A DNA stretch of 64,000 nucleotides from Iris pallida (GCA_029216955.1 JANAVB010044017.1:1209385-1273384), one strand, 5' to 3'. Shown: positions 30,661 through 45,177, counted from the first letter of the stretch. Notes: a model not told the origin generated them from the sequence alone. Made by a program: numbers and translations.

Positions 30661-31314
30661 CTTCCATGATGTGTACCCGCCACTGCGTCGCCATGTGGCT
30701 TGGGGTAGGGAAGCAGGCTATTCTGTTGGGGAGAGGATGCATTGGGAAGCTGGATGCTAGGGTTGGCAGGGGGAGGTTTCAAGGCTTGTCGCCTTTGATC
30801 TCCTTTGGAGAGTGTAAGAGAGGAGGAATTCAAGGGGGGTTAATCATTCCGGGGGTGATTCCAGAGGGGTTGCGTATGGGAGTGAATAAAGGGAGAAGAA
30901 AAGTAGGAGGGGGAATGATTCAGAAGAAGAAGAAGGAGAAGCAGGAGAAGGAATAAAGAACTAGGAGCGGAAGAAAGATCTCATTGTTAACAGGTAAAAT
31001 TAATTTTTTTTAAAAATAATTCAATAATTATGTTCATGTTGATAAATATTTGATTGTATTATTGTAAATTGATATGCTTTAGTGAAAAATTTTCATATAT
31101 TTTTTTAAAAAAGTAATGCTTAATATGCAAATTTTCCAAAGGTTGTGCTTTGGATACAATTTTGCATAATTTGTATGCTTTAAAAAAAGTAATACAATTT
31201 TACATAATTTGTATGCTTTAAAAAAAGTAATGATTAATATGAAAATTCCCCCTACAACAGTTATCTAACTAGAAAATAATTACCTAACTTAAAAAAATAC
31301 AATTGTTATTACAG
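30661..31314. other. Leader region of the mobile-domain gene, nothing recognised
   Basis: A 102-codon + frame (30648-30956) with a Gly-rich middle and a KKKKEKQEKE end has no recognisable family. From 30990 the DNA is AT-rich. TTATTACAG just before 31315 looks like a splice acceptor, so part of this stretch may be a leader intron. Confidence 0.35.
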
Positions 31315-31507
31315 ATGGCTAGTCAAAATGATGAAAGAATACCCGGTGGTCCGACAACTCCAGCCATTATACATAGGTGAAAATATCACATTTCTAAGCT
31401 TGTATTTTGGAAAAGTAATCTAAATTTTGATTAATTAATTTCTTATTTTTAATATATACTAAATTGTAATATTTTTTTAAAAAGAAAAAGAAAGAATATA
31501 TATATAT

Positions 31508-31974
<467 letters not shown>

Positions 31975-34499
31975 TATGTTTATCCTGAAGTAAAATTATG
32001 CGAGCATGGTGAGTGGCGGTCATCATGGGAGTTGACTGCACCCCAAAAAGCCTTGATAACAGCTTTCAATTTTGAACATGTTGACGCTATACGTATTAAG
32101 CGTAATGACAGATGCCTAGTATTAAGTCTCATTGAGCGATAGCGACCAACATGCAACACATTTCAACTAACTTTTGGAGAGATGACCATCAGGTTAGCTG
32201 ACGTGGCACAGATTTTAGGGTTATTTATAGAGGGTTACCCGGTATATTTTGACGAGGGGAAGGATGCTTCTCATACCATTAAGACATACCTAGGTGTGGA
32301 GCCACCATATGATATAGGAGGTCGCAGCACTGTCACACACACTTGGCTCCGGTCCACTTTCATGCATCTTGACCGCATCGTCGATAGGACAGTTGTTGTA
32401 GATGATTCACGGGCCTTTTTTCTATATTAATTATCTTTACTCTCTATTTAATATAGTTTATATCAAGGGCTTACTTGTGGTCAATTTTCAGGTGATTTAT
32501 TTTACAAGAGCGTATTTGTTGTGTCTATGCGGTGCAGTTTTATTTTTCGACGCCACAATAAATATGATCAACGTGCGACTACTACCTTTTCTTAAAGATT
32601 TGGGTACACACACACATCAAGCATGGGGGCAGAAATATTAGCACACTTATACCACTTGATGACATCTTTTGTGAGTAAGGTATCAGAAAGTAAAACAACG
32701 AAAAATATTGGTGGATGTCTAACACTTATACAGGTATCTTTATACTTCTGGTAGAACATATTTATTAATTATATATATTTGGACCTCGTATGCACATTAT
32801 TTTTGTAGTTCTAGTGTTACGATCACTTTTCTATTGGTAGACCGCTCATCATATATTACGAGCAGCGAGTATGGCCCAGAGGCCTTAAATGGAATACTAA
32901 ACATGTAGATTATCAGTATTGTGTCCGTAAAGCGGTCTCTATTTACCGGAATCAATTTGACATATTAACCCCCTTTGATGTAAGTATGTATTGACGTCAT
33001 ATGTAATTCCATTCTTAAATGTTAATTTTCGTGCTTATCTCAATTTATTTATTCAACATCACGTAGGTTTGCTGGCAACCCCAAAGTGTACTAGAAACTA
33101 TAGTAAACACTACACGTGGCCTTAGTCTCTATAGGTATTATATTATGTACAACGGATATATCATGTTTCATCCGGCTGACCGTGTTATGCGACAGTTTGG
33201 ACTGAGACAGATGATACCCCATGAGCCTTTAATTTCTAACTGTTCCAAAGCTAATATATAAGAGTGAGCCAATACATTTCATCTTGGTTGGTATTCCATA
33301 TTTGCAATGCATGGCGTGGAACACATATTCGAATTGATGACATCGATTGCAGATGGTAAGTTATAAAATAGTTAAGTTTCATTTCCCAATAAATTATAAG
33401 GTGTTTGTTCCATTCACTCATATTTTGTTGATATCTTGTAGTGACAGGTAGTGAAGATTTTATACGTTGGTATGGATGCCTGCTAATGCAAAATCAAAGA
33501 TATGAGTTTGAAGAGGCTCGGTTTGAAGCACGAGCTATAGATGATTGGAGCTTGCGTGAGCTGAGGGGACGTATAGATCTTACAATATATGTTCGTTTCT
33601 ACATATACTATCATGTTAATGTTTGTTACTTTCACAGCATTAATAGAGTATGTACTATAATATTCAGGTGGACTACATACCTTAGATGTCCTAAATCTCC
33701 AACGTCGATCCAACTGGGATGTTTGAAGAGACTATGGGATATCTAGGCCTACCCCTTGGACCGTCTTTTGTTCCATGGATATCCTGGATGATCACCCTAT
33801 AGGCATTATCAGGCAAAGACATGGATGTCCCCGTACGATAGGTGATCGAGGTGCTAGTTCGAGCTATTCACAGGCACGTTCCCCACATGATGGAGAGGGC
33901 ACTTCACAGGCTTACGCTGACACTCGCAGCCTTATGTTGGTGCCTTGGATCCTTATGTAGGCCCCTCACATCCTTATGCTGACAAATCCCAGAGTTATGA
34001 GGTGGCATCCTAAAGTTATGAGGGGGCATCCCAGAGTTACGAGGGTACACCACAGTACGGTTCGGATACCTTTTATTGGGATTAATACATAAAGATGACT
34101 GGATCTTCATTATTTGGTTCAGCCATCTTGATCAAACTAGCCAATTATATTTGACTCCATCAATGTCGATACGTTCACATTTGGAGGAGCCACAGGAGGT
34201 TACTGAGGAAAGGAGAAGAAGGCTAGGTCTAAGGCAAGTAGATCGTAGAGACTATAAAAGGGATGATAGAGGGGGTAGTTATTTCTTTAAAAAATCATAT
34301 ATGAAAATAGTTTATTTTATTAGAAATTTATGTATAAAAATTTCAACAAGGGCATTTTCCTTGTTCAACAATTACCAACTTCCATTACTTTATTTCACGT
34401 AAAAAAACAAATTCAACTAAAATCTTGAACAATAAGCAACTTCAATGAAAATCTTGAAAATAAGCAACTTTAATTACAATATAAAAAATTACAACAACA

Positions 34500-34733
34500 A
34501 TTTACTGCATCGATTGATTTGTGCATGTTCTTTTGTTGTGTCATATCCGTCACAAATCCTGTAATGGAGATCCCTTGTTGACATTTCTCGCGTCATAATA
34601 CGGTTCTTCTATGGTCTTCTAACTCTACATTCAACAAGTGGTACTCCAATTTGACCTCTTATTAATTCACTTTGAGGAGTGTGGGGGATGAAATTGGTTC
34701 CGTACGGGACATATATACACTTCTAAGTGTTAT
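34500..34733 (-). pseudogene. MURA-type transposase, C-terminal tail (cut off by the chromovirus)
   Basis: On the minus strand pieces of the transposase tail are readable: basic residues before YYDARNVNKGSPLQDL and HNKRTCTN. These match the C-terminal Cys/His knuckle (C..C...GHNKRTC) of plant Mutator transposases. It lies directly left of GTTAT (34729-34733), and the SWIM-type region lies directly right of the second GTTAT, so the chromovirus split the gene between these two domains. 34290-34500 is AT-rich without recognisable sequence. Confidence 0.65.
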
Positions 34734-36318
34734 TGCAGTGCCCCGTCCCTACATCGTGCCCCGTACTCCGTCCACGGGGTGTACGAAAAAGGAACACTGT
34801 CGCTATCGATTCGTTCGGGACCGATAGGTCGGGATCGATCGAGTCGATCGAACGGGAACGGTTGAATTAAGATCCATTCTGCGTTATGGAATGTCTTCTT
34901 CGGAACCAAGTCCCATATTCAGCGGGCTGTGCCTCAAGGATTGACTCTGCGGCTGAGTCGAAAGAGACCTCTCGTTGCTCTGCTTTTCACGCCGCTTGCG
35001 TTGGTTTTGGCTTTGTTTTTTGAATGCGTTTTCGTGAATGTTTTCGATGGTTTTCATGGCTTGCATTTCGAACTCGCATTTTCTATCGAACTTCTTGAAT
35101 AATGCAGTGTTCTAATCGGTTGCTTGTGCGATTTTAGGTAATCGCGTAGGCGACGTCTAGTGCGACCAACAAGTTCTCTCGCCAGAAGTAAACTCCAAGT
35201 GAGTGGCTGACCCTTCTCTTCTCGACCCCTTCTTAGGTAAATCGATAGTGTTGTTGCGGAAGAAAGAATGAATGCAAGGGCACGGGCACGGTAAAATAAT
35301 TAAGTTTCAAAGAGAACGAAGGTTATACCTTAATAACTGAATAATGTCTTAACTGGGTCATTGGACAACTTGTCGACAAGGAAAAAGTTTCCTCGAGCGA
35401 CAACCCGGGGCCACGGGACCGACTCGGCCTAGGAGGAAACACGGTATAGCTGTGCTGGATGATAGCACGGGTTAGGCGGAGACTTTCAGCGGGGCTCGCT
35501 ACTTGCGTTGAAAGGGCCCCGACTAACAAAGCTATAAGTCCAGGATGGCTTGTGGTGTCAGTGACCAATCACACGTAATATTGCACTTGGTATAAAAAAT
35601 GATAACAATTGACAGGAAAGAACATAGTAAGTCTCATAAGGCGCGGCACGGCCCGTCGTGGGTAAGTTCCAACGTAAATTACATTATGTTTGTCATTGCT
35701 CGCTTGAAATTCATTAGGATGGTTAGAAACATTCATGAACTAAGTCATATAGACTCATCAACCAAATGAGAGCTAGGAACTTAACTTGCCACGTACCAGT
35801 ACAAAGTGTAATGTACTGATCCTCGCTCTCCACGCAGGTACCCCGAACCACGAAGGGCGTGACACCTAAAAACTCAAGGCGAAGTGAACCCTTTTGAAGC
35901 CTCGTCCGCGTGTGAAGGCTTGTGTTTCTGGATTCCTTTTGAAGAAGACCCCGCACTCAGTCCAAAAGAAGATGACGACTCGACTCGCCTCGATAGCAGG
36001 TAGAAAGTGTTATGTTTTTGGTTGTAAAAAGAGGATGTAATGTATGGAACGACTATCTCATCGGCGTTCGTTTTGTAAGTCGAGTCATGTTGTAGCCCGC
36101 ACGGCAATGAATGTAATGAAGTCAATGTAAATGAAGTTTTACTATCAATGAAAAAGTCTACTTCTATTTCAAATGTGTCGATCAATTTCTCTGCGTACTC
36201 TAACTTGATGTTGTGTTTCGGATGACCTTATGACTACGCCTTGTGCGATCGCAACTTAGGTTCGCACGGCATCATGCCCGGGGAACGACTATCGATTCTA
36301 CGAAATCGGGGCGTGACA
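34734..36318 (+). repeat. 5' LTR of the chromovirus
   Basis: Starts TGCAGTGCCCCGTCCC and ends GGGGCGTGACA. It pairs with 41169-42750. No coding content. Confidence 0.92.
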
Positions 36319-36322
36319 TAAA

Positions 36323-36339
36323 TGGTATCAGAGCACGGC
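36323..36339 (+). other. Primer binding site of the chromovirus (initiator Met tRNA)
   Basis: TGGTATCAGAGCACGGC begins 4 bases after the LTR end. The 20 bases TGGTATCAGAGCACGGCTTT are identical to those in the LARD-like element (minus strand at 13608-13627). Confidence 0.93.
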
Positions 36340-36534
36340 TTTACATCCTTTGACCTCGCATCGATGAGATAAGTTGTTCCATACAATAAGTCTGTAATAA
36401 TTTATGACTGATGTGTTTGCCTTCGTATCGCAGAAGTGACGGAACCCACGGTCGAGCGAGAGTAGAGCGCTTCTAACGGCTCTAGTAGTTAGCATCGTTC
36501 GTGGGCCAGACCTTCTAACGATACCATCGAAAGG

Positions 36535-38043
36535 ATGCTGTGCATGATGGAGGCACAGCGGAACCAGTATGAGAACCGACATCAACAGACAGAGGAACGA
36601 CAGGCCCAATTCAAAGCTCGTTTCGACGCACATGTCAAACTTCAACAAAAGCAGCTGGATACCCTGCTGCAAATTGTACAGACAATGGCGGCCAACAGAA
36701 ATTCTGTGACTGTGCCTACCGTCACCGCACCTACTACCACCGTGCCGACGATCAAACCCATTGAAGTCGATACGGAGGAGACCGAACGTCAACCAGCGAC
36801 ACCAAAAAAGTACAACTTTGAAGTATCAGAATTCAAGAAGGCGTGCCGCACTTCCTTCAGCGGTACCAAAGGCCCTTCCATGGCAATCGACTGGTTGGAA
36901 GAGCTGGAAGATCATTTCGAGCTTCTCGGCATTGAAAAATTAAAGCAAGTCGCCTGGGCACAGCTTCAGCTACGATTGAACACGCACGACTGGTGGGCCA
37001 TGCATAAGCGAGCGATCCGACACGACAATAACTCGGCGCCGATCTCTTGGGCCACGTTTCGCAAAGCTTTTGAAGTCGAATACCTTCCGTCAGCCGTTTG
37101 TCAAGCGAAGGAGAATGAATTCATGCAGTTGAGGCAGGGGAACCGAACAGTAGAACAGTACGCCACAGAATTCAACAAGTTGTCCAAGTTTGCTAGTCAG
37201 TTTCTGCCTACGAAAGAGTGCCGTGTGCGACGATTCAAAGTGGGTCTACGACACTCTATCGATGCACATATCGGGGTCCCAGAGTACAAGACCACAGGCG
37301 AGGCTCTGAATCACGCTTCCCGCCTTGAGAGCCTGCATCCTTCCGGTGCTGCCGACGTTGTGTGCCACTCTAATCATAAATGTCCTAGCTATACGGGAGG
37401 CAATAATTATGCGTCAAAGCGTCCAAACAACGGCGGCTATAAAGGACAGTACCCATCTTCTCCCTGCACCAAGTGCAACTACCACAGGCACACTGAAAGG
37501 GACTGTTCGGTCTTCGATGGGGGATGTTTCTTTTACGAAAAAAGAGCGCACAAAATGGTGGATTGCTGGGCTCGAAGACAAAATCGCAACGTACCACCAC
37601 AACAACAAAATTGTCAAGAGAATCGAAGACAGGCGCCCCGACCTCCTCAGCCCACTCAACCAAACAACCAAGCCCAACGCCCTAATGCTCAGGGGCGTTT
37701 CTTTGCTCTGACTAGAGACGAGGTGTTCGCTTTCGACACTGTTGTGATAGGTATATTGAATTTTAATAATGTACCTGCTCGTATGTTATTTGATTCAGGC
37801 GCCTCGTATACTTTTATATCGGCGGACTTCACTGCCGAGCACAAATTCCCTGTAATGTTGTTAGACCTTGACCTTAGCGTATGTATGCCCTCGTGCGTGC
37901 CACTACTCACAAACTTAGCCTGCGGGAGAGGAACCATATGTATTGGGGGTCAAAAGATCGGTCTTGATACGATAGTTCTAGATATGAAGGACTTCGACAT
38001 CATACTGGGCATGGATTGGCTCGTCCGTACAATGCAACCATAG
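36535..38043 (+). CDS. Chromovirus gag-protease open frame
   Basis: 502 codons. Residues 1-60 are Gln-rich and helical. The gag capsid domain lies at about 95-265 ([60 protein letters not shown]). A weakened Cys/His knuckle follows at about 310-350 ([14 protein letters not shown] and [14 protein letters not shown]), then a Gln/Asn-rich linker and the protease with [12 protein letters not shown] at about 420. The frame ends at TAG 38041 because of a one-base shift around 38020-38040; the next frame carries on the protease-RT linker. A start further upstream in the family gag cannot be excluded. Confidence 0.85.
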   Translation: MLCMMEAQRNQYENRHQQTEERQAQFKARFDAHVKLQQKQLDTLLQIVQTMAANRNSVTVPTVTAPTTTVPTIKPIEVDTEETERQPATPKKYNFEVSEFKKACRTSFSGTKGPSMAIDWLEELEDHFELLGIEKLKQVAWAQLQLRLNTHDWWAMHKRAIRHDNNSAPISWATFRKAFEVEYLPSAVCQAKENEFMQLRQGNRTVEQYATEFNKLSKFASQFLPTKECRVRRFKVGLRHSIDAHIGVPEYKTTGEALNHASRLESLHPSGAADVVCHSNHKCPSYTGGNNYASKRPNNGGYKGQYPSSPCTKCNYHRHTERDCSVFDGGCFFYEKRAHKMVDCWARRQNRNVPPQQQNCQENRRQAPRPPQPTQPNNQAQRPNAQGRFFALTRDEVFAFDTVVIGILNFNNVPARMLFDSGASYTFISADFTAEHKFPVMLLDLDLSVCMPSCVPLLTNLACGRGTICIGGQKIGLDTIVLDMKDFDIILGMDWLVRTMQP

Positions 38044-41000
38044 ACTACGATGAAAAGAAGGTCACATTCTGTATACCTGGAGTGCCTGAATTCTGCTACT
38101 CGGGTGGTGAGGCGTCGTCGACCTGCATGGTGATCTCCGTAATATCGGCTCGACGGATGCTGCATTCCGGGTACGAAGGCTATCTAGCTTCCGTTCGAGA
38201 CATGCAACAGGATGGTGCAAACGTGGAAGAGGCTGACATTATGGCAGAATTCCCAGACGTATTCCCGGACGAGCTACCCGGCATACCGTCCGATCGAGAA
38301 ATAGAGTTCACCATCGACAAATTTCCTGACACCCGGCCGATCTCGAAAGCTCCGTACAGAATGGCCCCTGCAGAACTGAAGGAACTAAAGGCACAACTTC
38401 AAGAATTACTCGACAGAGGGTTTATCCGTCCGAGTGTCTCACCCAGGGGTGCGCCCGTGCTATTCGTGAAGAAGAAGGATGGATCGATACGGCTCCACAT
38501 CGACTATCAAAAATTGAATAAAGCCACCGTCCGGAACAAATATCCCTGTCCCGTATCGACGACTTGTTCGACCAGCTCCAAGGTGCAACAGTGTTTTCGA
38601 AGATTGATCTACGATCGGGTTATCACCAACTCAAAGTCAAGCCAGATGACGTGCCGAAGTCTGCCTTCTACACTCGCTATGGCCACTACGAGTTCTTGGT
38701 AATGCCGTTCGGTCGGACAAACGCCCCTGCCGTCTTCATGGATCTAATAAATCGAGTGTTTTGTCCGTTCGTTGACAAGTTCGTAGTAGTCTTCATCGAC
38801 GACATCCTCGTCTACTCGAAGGATCGAGTGCAACATGCAGAGCATCTACGGACAGTACTCCAAACCCTTCGAGAGAATCAGTTGTACGCGAAGATGAGCA
38901 AGTGCAAATTCTGGTTGAACAGCGTCTCATTCCTTGGTCACATCATCTCTGCCACGAGCATCGCAGTCGATCCGAAGAAAGTCGAGGCAGTTGCTGATTG
39001 GAAACGGCCCACATCAGTTAGCGAAATTTGAAGCTTTCTAGGCTTGGCGGGATACTATCGACGCTTCGTGAAGGACTTCGCGAAGATTGCATCGCCGTTG
39101 ACTCGCCTCACCCAGAAAGGAGTCGCATTCAAGTGGTCAGACGACTATGAAGCTTCCTTCCAGGAGCTCAAACAACGGCTCATTTTGGCCCCGATACTTG
39201 CTCTTCCTGAAGGGACGGAGGGATTTCAGATCTTCAGCGATGCTTCTGGCCAGGGCTTAGGGTGTGTGCTCATGCAGCAGGATAAGGTGATATCTTTTGC
39301 TTCCCGGCAGTTGAAGCCGCACGAGAAGAACTACCCCATGCATGACCTAGAATTAGCGACAATTGTGTTTGCGTTGAAGCTGTGGCGTCACTATCTCTAT
39401 GGCGTGGCGTGTAGGATTTATACGGACAACAAAAGCCTCAAGTATCTCTTCACCCAGAAAGAATTAAATTTGCGGCAGAGGCGATGGCTCGAGCTAATCA
39501 AAGACTATGACTTATCAATTGACTACACGTCGGGCAAGGGAAATGTGGTAGCGGATGCGCTGACCCAAAAATACTTAGCTTCGTTATGCATCAATGATCG
39601 ACTGCTGCGCGACTTGGAAGGAATGGGCATCGAACTTCGAGTTCGTTTCAGAGACGTGAAACTGGCGCAACTGCGGGTGGAACCGAGCCTACTGGAGAGA
39701 ATCAAGTCTGCTCAGAAGGACGAACCATACGTGGAGAAGATGGGAAGTTGATATCGACAGAAAAAGCATCTGACTTTGTAGAGGACGAGTCGGGAGTGTT
39801 GCACGTGAAGGGTCGGCTATGCGTACCGGACGACGCAGAACATAGAATAGAGATAATGTCGGAGGCGCATTATGCAAAATATTCCTTACATCCTGGCAGC
39901 ACCAAGATGTATAAGGACCTCCGCGTTATCTTTTGGTGGCACGGCATGAAGAGGGACGTAGCGCTCTTTGTGTCAAAATGTATGGCCTGTCAGCAAGTCA
40001 AAGCCGAGCACCAGCGACCAGGCGGGGAGATACAGAACCTTGCCATTCCAGAGTGGAAATGGGATCACATCACTATGGACTTCGTTGTTGGCTTGCCGAG
40101 GACGCCGCGGGAAAACGACGTTATCTGGGTCATCGTCGATGGACTAACCAAGTCAGCGCACTTTATTGCCATCAAAGTTACTTGGAGCGTCGACCGCCTT
40201 GCTCAGATATACCTTGATGAATTAGTTCGGCTGTACGGGGTCCCAGTATCTATCGTCTCGGATCGGGATGGACGGTTCGTAGCGCGCTTCTAGAGTAGTC
40301 TTCATTCAGCACTGGGGACCAAGTTGAAGTTCAGCTCAGCTTATCATCCTCAGACTGACGGCCAAACAGTACGGGTGAACCAAATTCTCGAAGACATGTT
40401 ACAACTCTGTGCGATCGACTTGAAGTCAAGTTGGGACGTCCATCTACCGCTGGCCGAGTTTGCATACAACAACAGCTATCAGTCCAGCATCCAAATGGCG
40501 CCGTATGAAGCTTTGTACAGCCGAAAGTGCAGATTGTCCATTTGCTGGAATGAAGTCGGGGAACGGCAGATACTTGGTTCGGAGCTGGTGGAGCAGACGT
40601 ACAGAAGGTCAAGTTAATAAGAGAGAGATTGAAGATAGCACAAAGCCGGCAAAAGAGCTATGCTGACATGCACCGACGCCCCCTCGAGTTCTCGGAAGGT
40701 GACCATGTATTCTTGAAAGTCATGCCCATGCGTGGAGTTTCCAGGTTCGGTATGAAAGGGAAATTGAGCCCAAGATTTGTTGGCCCGTTCGAAATATTGA
40801 AGCGAGTCGCCCCGGTAGCTTACCAAATCGCCTTGCCGCCTGCATTGTCAGAGGTACATGACGTCTTCCATGTATCACAATTGCAGAAGTACGTGCATGA
40901 TCCGAGCCATGTAGTGGATTTGGGTAAGCTGGACCTGAAGGCGGACTTATCATATGTCGAAGAGCCGGTGCAAATCGTGGAGCGCAAGGATAAACTTCTC

Positions 41001-41114
41001 CGCAATCGTGCTATTCCTCTCGTCCGCATCCTCTGGAGGAACCATTCGGTCGAAGAGTCGACGTGGGAGCTTGAGTCAGAAATGAAGGAAAAGTTTCCTT
41101 CATTGTTCTCGTAG
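38016..41114 (+). pseudogene. Chromovirus pol: RT, RNase H, integrase, chromodomain
   Basis: Domains in order with breaks. RT begins ([20 protein letters not shown], to 38545), then a frameshift near 38550. RT core follows with active site [11 protein letters not shown] (38790) and ends at TGA 39029-39031, where Arg (CGA) is expected. RNase H ([20 protein letters not shown], 39230; [15 protein letters not shown], 39520) runs into a break at 39750. Integrase has a zinc-binding region (CMACQQVKAEHQRPGG, 39980) and core (WDHITMDFVVGLPRTP, 40060; SSAYHPQTDGQTVRVNQILE, 40335), with TAG at 40291-40293 in place of Trp and a break at 40617. The chromodomain at the end (VRILWRNHSVEESTWELESE, 41015-41075) defines the lineage. 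Five or more breaks: dead copy. Confidence 0.9.
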
Positions 41115-41168
41115 AGGTAGGTTCTATTTTAAGTTTCGAGGACGAAACTTTTTCTAAGTTGGTTATGG

Positions 41169-42750
41169 TATAGTGCCCGTCCCTACATCGTGCCACGTAC
41201 TCCGTCCACGGGGTGCGCGAGAAAGGAACACTGTCGCTATCGATTCGGTCGGGACCGATAGGTCGTGATCGATCGAGTCGATCGAACGGGAATGGTTGAA
41301 TTAAGATCCATTCCTCGTTATGGAATGTCTTCTTCGGAACCAAGTCCCATATTCAGCGGGCTGCGCCTCAAGGATTGACTCTGCGGCTGAGTCGGGAGAG
41401 ACCTCCCGTTGCTCTGCTTTTCACGCTGCTTGCGTTGGTTTTGGCTTTGTTTTCTGAATGCATTTTCGTGAATATTTTCGATGGTTTTCATGGCTTGCAT
41501 TTTGAAATCGCATTTTCTATCGAACTTCTTGAATAATACAGTGTTCTAATCAGTTGCTTGTGCGATTTCAGGTAATCGCGTAGACGACGTCTAGCACGAC
41601 CAACAAGTTCTCTCGCCAGAAGTAAACTCAAATGAGTGGCTGACCCTTCTCTTCTCGACCCCTTCTTAGGTAAATCGATAGTGTTGTTGCGGAAGAAAGA
41701 ATAAATGCAAGGGCACGGGCACGGTAAAATGATTAAGTTTCAAAGAGAACGAAGGCTATACCTTAATAACTGAATAATGTCTTAACTGGGTCATTGGACA
41801 ACTTGTCGACAAGGAAAAAGTTTCCTCGAGCGACAACCCGGGGCCACGGGACCGACTCGGCCTAGGAGAAAACACGGTATAGCTGTGCTAGATGATAGCA
41901 CGGATTAGGCGGGGACTTTCAGTGGGGCTCGCTACTTGCGTTGAAAGGGCCCCGACTAACAAAGCTATAAGTCCAGGATGGCTTGTGGTGTCAGTGACCA
42001 ATCACACGTAATATTGCACTTGGTATGAAAAATGATAACAATTGACAGGGAAGAACATGGTAAGTCTCATAAGGCGCGGCGCTGCCCGCCGTGGGTAAGT
42101 TCCAACGTAAATTATATTATGTTTGTCATTGCTCGCTTGAAATTCATTAGGATGGTTAGAAACATTCATGAACTAAATCATATAGACTCATCAACCAAAT
42201 GAGAGCTAGGAACTTAACTTGCCACGCACCAGTACAAAGTGTAATGTACTGATCCTTGCTCTCCATGCAGGTACCCTGAACACGAAGGGCGTGCCACCTA
42301 AAAGCTCAAGGCGAAGTGAACCCTTTTGAAGCCTCGTCCGGGTGTGAAGGCTTGTGTTTCTGGATTTCTTTTGAAGAAGACCCCACACTCAGTCCAAAAG
42401 AAGATGACGACTCGACTCGCCTCGATAGCAGGTGGAAAGTGTTATATTTTTGCTTGTAAAAAAAGGATGTAATGTATAGAACGACTATCTCATCGGCGTT
42501 CGTTTTGTAAGTCGAGTCATGTTGTAGCCTGCGCGGTAATGAATGTAATGAAGTCAATGTAAATGGAGTTTTATTATCAATGAAAAAGTTTACTTTTATT
42601 TCAAATGTGTCGATCAATTTCTCTGCGTACTCTAACTTGATGTTTTGTTTCGGATGACCTTATGACTACACCTTGTGCGATCGCAACTTAGGTTCGCACG
42701 GCATCACGCCCGGGGGACGACTATCGATTCTACGGAATCGGGGCGTGACA
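41169..42750 (+). repeat. 3' LTR of the chromovirus
   Basis: Pairs with 34734-36318. It is preceded by AAGTTTCGAGGACGAAACTT (41133-41152), the phrase also seen before the LARD-like 3' LTR. Ends GGGGCGTGACA followed by GTTAT. Confidence 0.92.
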
Positions 42751-42755
42751 GTTAT

Positions 42756-44770
42756 AACATAAAATTCAACAGGATAAAAACTTTCAACTGTAAAGTTGGA
42801 GGAATGACAAGCATAACAAGCATGTACACATGGTAGTAAAGTATGTTGCCACCGACCACATTACAACGTTTACGGTCTAGCTGAACCACATAGCATCTAA
42901 TTGTTTTATGATCAAATATTTCAAATAATAAATTATTAAAATGCAATAATTGCAAATGGTGTGACTCTCTCATGATGTGTGCCATAGTCTTAAGCATTCT
43001 TTGGACAAAAGTCTGTATGTATATTTTCAGCATTTATTCAATGGTTGTCATACAATGTTATAATTTTTGCTCTAATACCATCAAGCAAAGTTGTTATCAG
43101 TTTGTCACGCAAACTTTCGATCCAATTATTAAAATATTCAGCAATATTTGATGTGTTGATATATAATCGTGGAAACGGTGCATAAGCAATTATCAGTAGG
43201 AAAAATCACGATTTTCATCGTTTGAACCTACAAGCCAATTAAAACAATTTATACTTGCTTATTTCATTTTTTCGAACTAGTCATTCGCATCAACCTCATT
43301 ATATGACCAGACAAGTTTATCATACCATTCTAGATATTTTCGTGTACCCGGACCCGAAAAATGACCTTCCATATTTTGTTTGAAATGTTGAATGCAAAAA
43401 AAAGGGGAAGTTTGGAAAAATTTCTCGCATTCCACGAATTAATCCTTTCTGCTTGTTTGATATAAATGAAATACTATCCCATCGTTTGAAAAAATTTCAA
43501 AAGACATTTTCAAACAATTTAAGAGCTATGTCCATGAATTAGTATTTTCTTTTCAGCAACACAATAAATAATTGGATATAATTGGTAGTTTGGATCGTGA
43601 GCACAAGCAACAAATAAATTGCCTTGATATCTAGATGTAAGAAAAGTAGCATCAATAGTAATAATAGGTAAACAACCACTTAAAAAGTCATTCATACAAG
43701 CTTTGAAACAAGTAAAAATTCTTTGAAATAAATTAGTTTTTATCGTTTTTAGAAAATATTTTCTTCCGGGATTGGTTTTCATAATTGTAAAACCATATTT
43801 ATTAAGACTACCATATGCATCAACATAACCACCGTTAATTTTAGATCATGCAAGTTCCTTAGCTCTCCAAGCTTTGGAATATGTAATATGCGAACGATAA
43901 TCTCCAAGTATATCACGTACAATGTGTACTGGACTATATGAGTTGTCATCTCTGAAATTAGCAATTATTTTATTTCTTATCCATGTAGTAGTAGCTAGTG
44001 GTTGATGTCCTCCTATAAATCGATCTGAACATGAATTCCTGGCTTCAAATGTACGAATTTCAAAATTATTGTTGTCGTCAATGGCTCTAGCATATACTCT
44101 CCAACAACAATTTGGAAAATCACAAGTATATATAATTCTATGGGAATTATTATGTCTACATGAACAACTAAAATTATATCGATAATTGCCAGGTCACCAA
44201 TAAAATTTCTAAATTCGTAAGGAGAATTAAATAATTTACCAACAAATAATTCGGAAGTGGAAGGATCTAAATTATCATAATTAGACAAATAATAATCTAA
44301 ATCTTTAACTAAATCATCACTATTTTTATCCTCAATATCACTATTTTCAGTGTCAACTTTCTCTTCAATTTGGTTTATAGTGCTAGGACCGGCACCAAAT
44401 TGATCTTGGTTATTACAAAAAGGTTGACTTCTGGAAATGATACTTTTGTTCGTATTTGCTACTGAGATATTAATGTAGATTTTAATACAAGATGAACGTA
44501 AACTTCTGAACAATAAAGTTCTATGCTTCTTCACTACTACTACTAAAAAATATTTGTAAAAAAAACCACCTTATTATAAATTCATAAGTAATGGAAAAAC
44601 AATCACTAATAATATTAAGTAAACTAGCTAATGTGATAATATAATAAGTGAAAATAAGATGAGTACTAGCTCCTTGGTAAGATAATCCATCTAGTATACC
44701 TCCATGGTAGCAAATTATTGTTAAATTTTGATTCATCTAGTATACCTTCTGAAAATGAAGGTCGGAAGCA
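42756..44770 (-). pseudogene. MURA-type transposase, main part
   Basis: On the minus strand, from right to left: a Ser-rich acidic N-terminal region (44250-44530); a MuDR-type N-terminal domain (ICNFEIRTFEARNS region, 43990-44160); then SYSKAWRAKELA (43860) and NPGRKYF (43765), typical of plant Mutator transposases. The catalytic domain follows with IITIDATFLTSRYQGNLFVA (43630-43690), containing the first Asp, and LYPIIYCVAEKK; then decayed helical parts (43080-43500). A SWIM-type zinc region W..TLLPCVHACYACH (42800-42860) is read across a frameshift. The C-terminal tail lies on the far side of the chromovirus (34500-34728). Several frameshifts and stops. Confidence 0.8.
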
Positions 44771-45177
44771 GCTTCTGAAGAATGGCTTAGGAAGAGATGG
44801 TAGAGGACAATTTCCGACGTAAATGGTTGCTAGTTGAAGAGGTTCTGTGATAGTTGAAGACCTTCTATCTATGAAGGAAGAAAGAGAAAAAGTGTATGAG
44901 AGTTCTTCTCTACTACTTCAAGAGCTTCTATGAAAAAAGAAAGAAAAAGAAGAAGTATATAAGAGTTCTTTTTTGGTGGGTTAGATAATATATAGGATGA
45001 AAAAACTTTACCGTTTACAAACTATCCGTTACCAAATGAATGCTAGCTACCCTATTGATCTACTTACTAGCATGTACCCATCCCCCTATTGATCAACATC
45101 CTAGCATGTATCCTCCCACACAACAATATATGCAATTACCTAAACCCCAACACCTAAACCCAAAAAATATATATAAA
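44771..45177. other. Transposase leader side, no gene seen
   Basis: AT-rich and GA-rich sequence (GAAGGAAGAAAGAGAAAAAG near 44872) between the transposase N terminus and the right end of the element. It would hold the promoter and leader of the transposase. Nothing specific is recognisable. Confidence 0.4.

Larger units (their letters stand above)
34734..42750 (+). mobile_element. Tekay/Del-type chromovirus (Ty3/gypsy) with both LTRs
   Basis: LTRs 34734-36318 and 41169-42750 (about 1585 and 1582 bp) are flanked by GTTAT (34729-34733 and 42751-42755). The order is primer site, gag, protease, RT, RNase H, integrase, chromodomain, pre-LTR phrase and LTR, which is the order of plant chromoviruses. 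The first TG of the right LTR is mutated (TATAGTGCCC). LTR differences are several per hundred bases by eye, so it is older than the Tat and LARD-like insertions. Pol has frameshifts and stops. Confidence 0.93.
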